A stretch of DNA of 15,792 nucleotides from Irineochytrium annulatum. Lineage: Eukaryota > Chytridiomycota > Chytridiomycetes > Chytridiales > Chytridiaceae. Below the pieces are notes generated by a model. The model saw only the letters and a program-made list of their open reading frames with translations. It made no database searches and was not told where the DNA came from. Positions 9,001 to 15,792 of this stretch are shown here, piece by piece. The position numbers and the translations under genes were made by a program. The stretch is taken from the NCBI GenBank assembly GCA_027600665.1, contig JADGJL010000675.1:1-15792 (forward strand), given 5' to 3'. Position 1 is the first letter of the stretch. Each line of letters opens with the position of its first letter.

Positions 9001-11739
9001 ATGGTGAAAATTTACGCTTCATGTCTTTAGTTCGCTTATCCTTTGTCAGCTGTGGCGTTTTAAGAGGGCAACAGTTCCAGTCGTAGAGATTGACAAGAGT
9101 TTGGTAGAAGGTATGTCTTTCTGCTCACTGGCGCTTACAACTGATTGCCGTGTAGGCATTTACGAAAAGACGTCAGGAAACCCCGTGTTTCTTCAGATGA
9201 TCCTTGACAGCTTGTTTGTTAAAATCGGGACCGACATCTTCATCACGGATGACGGTAAACTGAGAGTCAAGGGTGACGAGAGTGCTGTCCCGGTCCTCAC
9301 AGAGCTCTCGGGGGCCGTTTTGTTTCAGTTCGATCGGCTGAACGCAACGCTCCAACAAATTCTTAAAGCAGCATCGGTGCTCGGGCAGGTAAGAACTAGG
9401 ACGCAACTTAGTTCTCGATCATTATATCTGACGTTCTCCTTGTTTTGCTCTAGTATTTTCATCTGAGCGATGTCGTTAACATCGTTGACTTGGTAATAGA
9501 CGAGGAAGAGGCCATTGAGGTCATTAAAGAGTGCGACCTGTTTCACTTCCTTATCCGCCCGAGCGACAGCGTCTCCCAACACACCATCGTGACACTCTCG
9601 GATACGAGCAGCGATATTACGCTTTCGTTTGACGACCCGAGGTTTCACTACTCGTTTCGTCATATCAGTATTATGAACGCGATATACGGTGCGTTTTACT
9701 TTAGCTTAAGCTGTGTAGCGAGGTCTACGAAGCAGCAAAGCGCCACACTTTTCTCTGTTCCCACTTTCTGACCAAAACCAGAGTCGTTTTCATTTGAAGA
9801 GCGCATCGGCATGAACAGAAATGTAGCCGAGAGACTCGAAGCGCTGTTGACGGATCACAACAGGCAGCTTCTGCTGCCTAGTATCGAGTTTCACTATTCC
9901 CGAACGCTTGAAGCCGATAAAATTGTCGACTACAAGGAGGAGCTCGGGTAAAATTTGCCACAGCCTTTTTGTTGTTCAAAGCGAGATTTATTAAGCTTCT
10001 TTCTACAATTAGATGCTCCCTCATCAGGTCCTTCCAATGCATTGAAGGCATCCAGATCCTTGAGTCTCTCCTAGCTTATGTCGCGGAGCTCAACGCGCAG
10101 AGCGAGTTTGCGCTCGACTTGGCGGCCGCATCCGTCAGCGTCGCTTTCGTCAACTCCGCGTCGTTTTCCCGCCGTCGACCGGTGCCTACGGTGACCCCTC
10201 TCCGACGCGCGAGGTGGCTCGCGCACCTGTGCTCGGGCTACTACGTCATGCGCCGATTCCCAAAGGAGCGGGAGGTTGGGATTGAGGCCTTTGAGCTGCT
10301 GTACGGCACTCGATGGCCGCGGTGCGAGCGGGAGGTGCGTAGAGCGTTGCGGCCGCTGAAGCTGCGGGCGCTGTGGCTGTGGCATGTAACGAGAAAGGGG
10401 TGGAGGGCGGACGCGAAGAAAGTTGGGATGGTGGACGTTGGTAAGAGCGCTGTACCTGTGGCGAGCAGTAATGTGGAGAACGTGGACGAGGACGCTGTCA
10501 GGCTTGAGGTGGCGATGCTCGTGTTGGGGACGTTAGTGGAGTGCTTTTCGCTGGACAGAAGCTTCTCGGCCGCGGAGATGTATTACGTGTTTCTCCAACA
10601 CCTCGTGCTCGTCATCAAGCGCGCGGATAGGGTGACATGGTGAGTTCTTCATCTGGCAGTATGGGATACAGGCGGCTGACAGTAACGAACCTAGGTGCTG
10701 GCTTATGTACAAAATGCTCTACTTTTGCCATTTTTTTGCGCCAGGACTTCAGAGGGCCCTCGAGGCCGCCGCAAATGAGGCCGACCGTGGAGTGAATCAT
10801 CCGAAGTACATGTTTACAAAGGCCGCCACGTACTTTTTTTCCCGCGATATTCTCGAGGGCGTGCCGCTCTTTGAGCGCTTTGCGCAGTTCTCCAAAACGC
10901 GAGGAGATCTAGGGAACGAGCTCTACGTGCTGTACGGCAGCTCGATCGTCAGACTGTTCGCAGGCGATCTGATGTACATCGTCGAGAAACCCTACCCGGT
11001 GTTTTGCTCGAGCCCCCTGTTGAAGGAAGACCTTATTATGGGCTTTAATTTCTCGGGCGGCATGCTACGGTGGGCGCTAGCAAAGGGCGAGGAGGACATG
11101 GTCGAGCTCCGCAAGTGGCGGGGGATCTACGAGCCCAAGGCACTCGGCCTGGCCGCGTTCCCGTACGCCAGGGGAGCGTATCCAATGCTGATGGCGTGGT
11201 GGGAGTGGTCGACGGCGGGGGGCGGGCAGTATCGCGGGCTGGAGTGGCTGAAGGCCTGCGCGGAGAAGGTCGACATACATGAGGTCGGCGTCACCGCGAT
11301 GGATACACTCGCGACCATCCCGATTGCGGTGTGCGTGGCGCTCGACCCTCTGCGGTCCGGGTGCGCGTTGGAGTCGCCTGAGGCGTGGGCGGGTGAGGCT
11401 TTGCGCGAGTTCCGCAGGGCCGTTGCGGAGCTCGCCAAGAAGACGAGGGCATTTTTGAGGATGCGGGAGTACGTGCTGTGCTTTTGGAGCCTTCAGCTGC
11501 TGGACGCGGCGCTGGACGTCACGGCTGGGAAAGGACCGAGGGCGGCGAAGATGCTGAAGCGGCGTCTGTCAAGCGGAAGGAAGGATATCGAGGACCTCAA
11601 ATTCTACAAGGGCGTATATTGCGGGCTCATCTCGAAATACTCGGTGGGAAGGGATGACAAGTTGATGCATCAAAACTTAGCTCGTAAAATCTTTACAGAT
11701 ATGGGCACGTCGCTCTTTCTGCGCTGGTTGGACAGTTGA
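6062..11739 (+). CDS. Soluble adenylyl cyclase (ADCY10/sAC)-like protein, 17 exons
   Basis: Proteins of this type make cAMP from ATP in response to bicarbonate and calcium. Exons: 6062-6193, 6251-6289, 6361-6423, 6469-6517, 6625-6951, 6993-7517, 7577-7620, 7683-7860, 7924-8310, 8353-8822, 8884-9003, 9050-9110, 9156-9388, 9454-9688, 9782-9947, 10013-10639, 10695-11739. All phases agree; 1566 aa versus 1610 for human sAC. C1 (from about 45) has VDISGY (Asp46) and RFLGDAVL (Asp96), the two metal-binding aspartates. C2 (about 335-505) has FGLP and, after LLGD, IITSAR. A P-loop (AVSGMGKS, 553-560) and Walker B (FVFDDAQWLD, Asp716-717) define a STAND/AAA-type ATPase, followed by TSGNP. The rest is helical and unassigned, probably TPR-like. 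Positions equivalent to human Lys95, Arg176, Thr405 and Asn412 appear replaced, so activity and bicarbonate response are uncertain. The acceptor of the tenth intron could be 8871 instead of 8883. Confidence 0.88.
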
Positions 11740-12124
11740 TGGCTGACGACGGGTAACCTGACGGAGGTCGCCTTTGTGATGTAGATAGACGGATGAACGA
11801 ACGATTGTAGAGTAGTTTTATACCTTTTGCTGATACCATTTTAAATATTGTGTGTCCCCTGTATTGTGCTACGTTAATGTAAAGAAAGGCAGTAAATTGG
11901 ATTAAGGTGGAACATTGCCCTCTTTCCGCTAGAGTGCTGGTGCCTGCAATGAGGGCAAGTTTTTTCAAAAAGCAACCCAGACGGAACTGAAGTCAACATC
12001 CTAATTAAGACAGCGAGCTTGATGTATTATGTGAACTTTAGAATAAGCACTGGTGGGATGCAAAGAGGAGGTTTAAATACAAGGAAGCTGACAGGCTTCG
12101 GTCAAGGGTGAAAAGCACAGAAAC
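11740..12124. other. Convergent 3' spacer between cyclase and hydroxylase/desaturase
   Basis: The two flanking genes end towards each other here, leaving about 385 bp for both 3' untranslated regions. The part beside the cyclase is AT-rich (TTTTATACC, TTTTAAATATT near 11815-11850), but I see no perfect AATAAA on either strand. A short stem GAAGC-TGACAG-GCTTC lies near 12084-12099. No gene is supported. Confidence 0.6.
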
Positions 12125-13182
12125 CTAGTCAGACTTTAGGTCCGCCATCTTTGAGTCAGTCTTTTCGAGAGTGGCCGCTTGCTTCTTCTTCTCCTTCATG
12201 GCGATGACATGCTCGATCGGTTTGTAGCTACCCATGATCGTGTCCCAGAGCCGGAAGTTGAGGGAGAAGTTGCAAAGCGGGTAGAGGTGGTGCATCTTTT
12301 GCGAGGTTCAGAGTCAGCGGTCATAACGAGCAATATCGGGTTAAGCAAATGAGCTGACCTCGTGATCCTCGTTAATCTGCGAGAGGTTGAACGGCGCGAA
12401 GACGCGATGCACGAGCGCGGTCGGCGACGCCAAGAAGTGGAACAGGGGCGAGTACCTGTACCCGCAGTGGCCATAGTTGAAGATGAGGGCCTGGTTAATG
12501 ATAGCGAGCTCCCACGCCACTTTGTTATAGTGCGGCATGACGGTGCGATACACCTCGATGGACAGGATAATGATGGGCGCGATCAGAATCAGATTCTCGA
12601 CAAAGGCCGCGTACGCCGTCGAGTACACGTTCAGCAACTTCTTCTCGTGGTGGTGCTTGTGCACATTGTTCCAGAGGAACTTATTCTTGTGCATCGTCCG
12701 GTGTCCCCAGAAGTACCACGTGTCGACCATGAGGAAGAGGAACATTTGGACCGCGAGGAGCTCCACGAGGTTCCACGAGTAAATGGTGATGGGCGCGACG
12801 CGGGAGTGGGAGAGCGCCTGGTAGAGGGAGACGGGCAGGGTGACGGAAGTGGTCGCGATTAGGGCTTGGACGATGTCGCGGTCGTCCGACGTGTCCTGGA
12901 CGCGTTTGAGGACGCCGAGATAACCCATGAGCCTGAAGAACTGGTGTTGAAGCTCGGTGAGGATGAGGAAGCCGATGTTGGCGAAAAAACATCTATTTCG
13001 AAGGGGCACGTCAGTTCAAAGCCGCCTAGCAATGCAATGCAACGCGGAAAGGACGCGTACCGGACCAAAGTCCTGATAAGAATCTGCGCGGCCGACTCGG
13101 AGATGTAGTTGGACGAGGCCGCGTTGATGGAGCGGACGGTCGTGTTGAAAAGGTCGGGCGGGAGAGTGACGAAGCCGGACAT
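12125..13182 (-). CDS. Sterol desaturase / fatty acid hydroxylase superfamily membrane protein (3 exons)
   Basis: Members are integral ER-membrane di-iron enzymes that hydroxylate or desaturate sterols, fatty acids or sphingoid bases with O2. Exons on the minus strand are 13182-13061, 12992-12359 and 12295-12125, separated by introns of 68 and 63 nt, giving 308 aa. The three His boxes are present: HRTMH (138-142), HKHHH (152-156) and HEMHH (251-255). The last is split exactly between HE and MHH by the second intron. Hydrophobic segments lie near 42-68, 80-100, 112-132 and 170-190. The C-terminus is Lys-rich and hydrophilic. The spacing around the boxes is not obviously that of ERG3 or ERG25, so I assign no substrate. 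The start is ATG 13182; an in-frame TTG further upstream is not needed. It is divergent from ERG1, consistent with a lipid/sterol role. Confidence 0.87.
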
Positions 13183-13235
13183 GCTGCCAGAAAGCGATGA
13201 GGGCGTCAATGGAGACGGGGTTGCCAAGGGCGTCT

Positions 13236-13245
13236 GATATTTATC
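13236..13245 (-). promoter_or_regulatory. TATA-like element of the hydroxylase/desaturase gene
   Basis: On the minus strand this reads GATAAATATC, containing ATAAATA, 54-63 nt before the ATG at 13182. The position suits a TATA-type core promoter with a short leader. The element is AT-rich within a GC-rich flank, but no other core signal confirms it. Confidence 0.3.
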
Positions 13246-13503
13246 GACGGTCTCCTACATGGAGCGTCTCGGAGTGAGATCGCCAGCAAGACGGCCGGCC
13301 GCTTTGGGCCGAGATTTTACCGTGAGATCGCGTGGTCAACCGAAATCGCGTTGTGTCCATCTCTCATGGTTACTTAATTATGCAAAGCCGACAAAAATAT
13401 AAAAATGATAGAGATTTTAGTTTAAGATTTTTAATATATATACTATTTTCTTTATCCAATGAATATGTACATCATAGCTGAGGAGATGCCCAGGAGAAAA
13501 AGT

Positions 13504-13570
13504 AATGGCGATAAACTTCAGGGCAACACCAACACTTACTCCGTGGTCGCTTGCGACTTTGATCGCCATT
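13504..13570. repeat. 9-bp inverted repeat AATGGCGAT / ATCGCCATT
   Basis: AATGGCGAT at 13504-13512 is matched by its exact reverse complement at 13562-13570, with 49 bp between them, in the middle of the divergent promoter region. The right arm overlaps an inverted CCAAT (CCATTGG). Two copies facing each gene would suit a factor acting in both directions; that role is inferred. Confidence 0.45.
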
Positions 13571-14056
13571 GGATGCGCCTCCGCAGCTCAAAAGCGTGGT
13601 GGTTTTGACTGAGTGCGCACGCTGGGACGCGCCGGGCGTGGGACTCGTGGTCTACGGTGTGGAGAAGAGGGAGTTAGTTGGTCACGGGCCGCGACAGAGG
13701 CGTTGGAGGGCAGCGGATTGTAAGATGTAGTTTAGGTCGGCTGTTACACGCAAGTATGGTTACCAATACGCGCCCTTCTTTGTCTTCCTATGTTGAAGCA
13801 GTGTTATTTTACCACCATCGTAGAGTCCGTTGGTCATATTGTTCAAGTACCTGTATTCCAATCATTCAATGCATTCGGACACGACGTCCGAAAAGCAGGC
13901 GCATCATGCCACGATACAACATCAACGCTGCCGCGATCAGGCGAGCGACTCCGACTTCATCGTCAACCTGTCCTCGATCCGCCGTCATCATCACGGAGCC
14001 CTGAGCACACCGACCCCCGCACCTTCCCCTATTCCCTGCTCCGCATCATACCTGCA

Positions 14057-15792
14057 ATGACGGACGACCTTCATCTTACCAGTGCAGTGTCGACGCCCGG
14101 ATCCTCGGTGGACGGCTGCGACGACCTCGTGCGCCAGGATAGCGCTATCTTTGACCTGCCGACACTGCAGGATCCAACGACGGACGTTGGGGACTTCGAG
14201 CCGGAGGTGTGTGGGGGGTGCAGCATCAAAAGGCTTCTTCACGAAAGCTGACTGTTTTGCCGGGGCAGGTCATTGTCGTCGGGGCGGGCGTGGCGGGATC
14301 GGCGCTGGCGACTGCGCTGGCGTCAGACGGCCGGAGAGTGGCCCTGATAGGTGAGAGAGAACTCGCGACTTCTGGCCCGCGTTGGATCGTAAAGCTGACA
14401 TGTCATCGTCAGAGAGAGACTGGAAGGAGCCGGATCGGATTGTCGGCGAGCTGCTGCAGCCGGGCGGCGTCAAAGCACTGCAATTGCTTGGGATTGAAGG
14501 TACATTGCTCTTCAACTGCGTGTTTTCGGTGAGGCCCGTGCTAATGAAGCGCTACAGATTGCTTGCAGGGCATTGACGCGATCCGGGTGGACGGGTACGC
14601 CGTGTTCCAAACGGCCCAGACCGTGCACTTGCCCTACCCGAAGCGGGAGGACGCACCGCCGACGGGCTCGTCGTTCCATCACGGGCGGTTCATCATGAGG
14701 CTGAGGGAAAAGGCGCGGGGTTGCAAGAGGTGGGTTAAAGGAGACTGTTAGAGGCGTTCTGTTATGCTTGAGCTAAATGGTCTGGGTAAACGCGATAGCG
14801 TCCGGCCGATTGAGGGCACGGTCTCGTCTCTCATCTCGGATCCAGTCACGAATCGAGTGCTCGGCGTCACATACACGTCGAAGGTGGATGGCGTTTCGAA
14901 GGAGCGCGAGGTAAAAATTGGACAGGGAACCTTCAGTATTTATATCGTGACTCATTCCTTATACTACTAGATCTACGCCCCTCTCACGATCGTCGTCGAT
15001 GGATGCTTCTCTAAATTTCGGAAGCTTTACATAACGAAGGAGGTCGAGTCAAAGTCAAACTTTGTCGGGTACGTCCTCACTTAATTCTATCAAGTTGGCA
15101 TCTAACCAAGAGCTTCAATCGCTTTATATAGCTTTGTCCTCACCGACTGCAAGCTCCCCTTCCCCAACCACGGCCACGTCATCCTCGCCGATCCCTCTCC
15201 TATCCTTCTCTACCAGATCGGCACCCACGACACCCGTATCCTAGTCGACATTCCTGGTAAGCTCCCGAGCCAGGCTAACGGCGATCTTAAGGTGAGCAGC
15301 ATCTCCTTCTCTCTCATATTTAACGCAACATCGAAAGGCGTACATGAAGTCGTTCGTCGGCCCCCAACTCCCCGAGTCGATTCGCCCCTCCTTCTTCTCC
15401 GCCCTTGACACGGAACGCATGCGCGTCATGCCCAACAGCTTCCTCCCGCCCACGACGAACAAGCAAGAAGGGCTCATCATGATGGGCGACGCCATGAACA
15501 TGCGGCATCCCCTTACGGGCGGTGCGTTTTTCCCCTTCTCCTCTTCCTTTTCCCTTATTCGTAGTTGCTGAAGAGTTTACGTCTTAGGCGGCATGACGGT
15601 CGCACTGTGGGACGTCGTCCACGTCCGGAACCTCCTTTCGCAGACCAGCGTTCCCGATTACACGGACTCGCGCCTGATCGTGCGCCAAATGCGGACGCTG
15701 CACTGGCGAAGAAAGAACTTGTCATCCGTCGTCAACATCCTCGCGCAGGCGCTGTACGCGCTCTTCTCTGCTGGTGACAGTAAGTTATTCCC
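14057..15792 (+). CDS. ERG1: Squalene epoxidase (squalene monooxygenase), 3' end outside window
   Basis: This FAD enzyme of the ER membrane converts squalene to 2,3-oxidosqualene with O2 and NADPH, an early step of sterol synthesis. Exons: 14057-14206, 14269-14350, 14413-14499, 14558-14729, 14799-14910, 14971-15068, 15132-15291, 15338-15521, 15588-15779; phases agree and 412 codons are visible. The dinucleotide motif VIVVGAGVAGS starts at residue 51. ERDWKEPDRIVGELLQPGG, GRFIMRLRE, the GCFSKFRK segment, NHGHVIL and GDAMNMRHPLTGGGMT (Gly337-Asp338) are all hallmarks of the family. A GTAAGT donor at 15780 marks a ninth intron, so the C-terminal membrane segment lies beyond the edge. Intron 14730-14798 removes an apparent stop and gives a gap-free fit to the family. 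The N-terminal 50 residues are acidic and unconserved. An alternative in-frame ATG lies at 13790. Confidence 0.93.

Larger units (their letters stand above)
13183..14056. promoter_or_regulatory. Shared divergent promoter region of the hydroxylase/desaturase and ERG1
   Basis: The 874 bp between two divergent start codons hold no separate supported gene. An AT-rich block at about 13370-13470 (TAATATATATAC and nearby A/T runs) stands out from the GC-rich surroundings and could be a nucleosome-poor core. A CCAAT pentamer lies near 13456 and its complement ATTGG near 13568. A 9-bp inverted repeat is at 13504-13512 / 13562-13570. The ERG1 frame is open upstream as far as an ATG at 13790, so the right third might instead encode an 89-residue N-terminal extension. 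I did not see a clear sterol response element. Confidence 0.5.

Noticed and set aside
10709..10746. Possible 38-nt intron (GTACAA...GCCAG) near the start of the last cyclase exon
   Set aside because: Removing it shifts the frame out of the long open exon; the unspliced sequence reads through cleanly.
11070..11438. Several overlapping frames on both strands inside the cyclase 3' exon
   Set aside because: They are GC-rich shadows of a long continuous exon that ends the cyclase.
12362..12862. Plus-strand open frame of 166 codons rich in Glu and Arg
   Set aside because: It is the antisense shadow of the hydroxylase/desaturase exon, which carries real His boxes and membrane segments.
13183..13227. 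Upstream TTG start at 13227 for the minus-strand gene
   Set aside because: TTG starts are not expected in nuclear genes and ATG 13182 gives a normal N-terminus.
14730..14798. In-frame stop (TAG 14749-14751) inside ERG1, suggesting a pseudogene
   Set aside because: A 69-nt intron (donor GTGGGT at 14730, acceptor GATAG ending 14798) removes it, and the joined sequence LREKARGCKSVRPIEGTV fits the family with no gap.
1..15792. Bacterial defence, CRISPR or prophage content
   Set aside because: Every gene is interrupted by spliceosomal introns and there are no spacer-repeat arrays, ribosome-binding sites or operons.

Overview
This is a eukaryotic nuclear window, most likely from an early-diverging zoosporic fungus (Chytridiomycota or Blastocladiomycota). 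Four lines of evidence support that. All four genes are cut by many short spliceosomal introns (38-115 nt; GT-AG, often with a CTAAC/CTAAT-like branch point). One gene encodes squalene epoxidase (ERG1), so the organism makes sterols. Another encodes a full-length soluble adenylyl cyclase (ADCY10/sAC-like) protein; as far as I recall this type is present in zoosporic fungi and absent from Dikarya. Spacers are compact and there is no prokaryotic operon layout. The lineage is inferred, not proven. All exon structures were built by hand from reading frames, splice signals and protein similarity.

Layout: (1) 1-1432 is largely non-coding, with a possible poly(A) signal at 236-241, a 36/35-nt tandem duplication at 1001-1071 and a repeat-rich reading frame at 1084-1503 that could be a leader or first exon. 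(2) 1433-5542 (+) is best read as one 13-exon gene for an unrecognised protein of about 1139 aa: charged helical N-terminus, acidic middle, basic patches, a nine-position Cys/His cluster and a C-terminal coiled coil. (3) 5543-6061 is the spacer. (4) 6062-11739 (+) is a 17-exon sAC-like gene (about 1566 aa): two class III cyclase domains, a P-loop ATPase module and a long helical C-terminus. (5) 11740-12124 is a convergent 3' spacer. (6) 13182-12125 (-) is a 3-exon membrane di-iron hydroxylase/desaturase (308 aa) with all three His boxes. (7) 13183-14056 is a shared divergent promoter region. (8) 14057 to the right edge (+) is ERG1, cut off by the window after 9 exons.

How the genes relate: ERG1 and the hydroxylase/desaturase lie head to head and both belong to families of lipid/sterol metabolism, so joint control from one promoter region is plausible. 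The cyclase and the large unknown gene have no evident pathway link to them. The most unusual items are the cyclase's altered active-site and bicarbonate-site positions and the unassigned Cys/His-cluster protein, whose cluster is joined across a probable GC-AG intron. I see no mobile element, CRISPR array, tRNA or rRNA.
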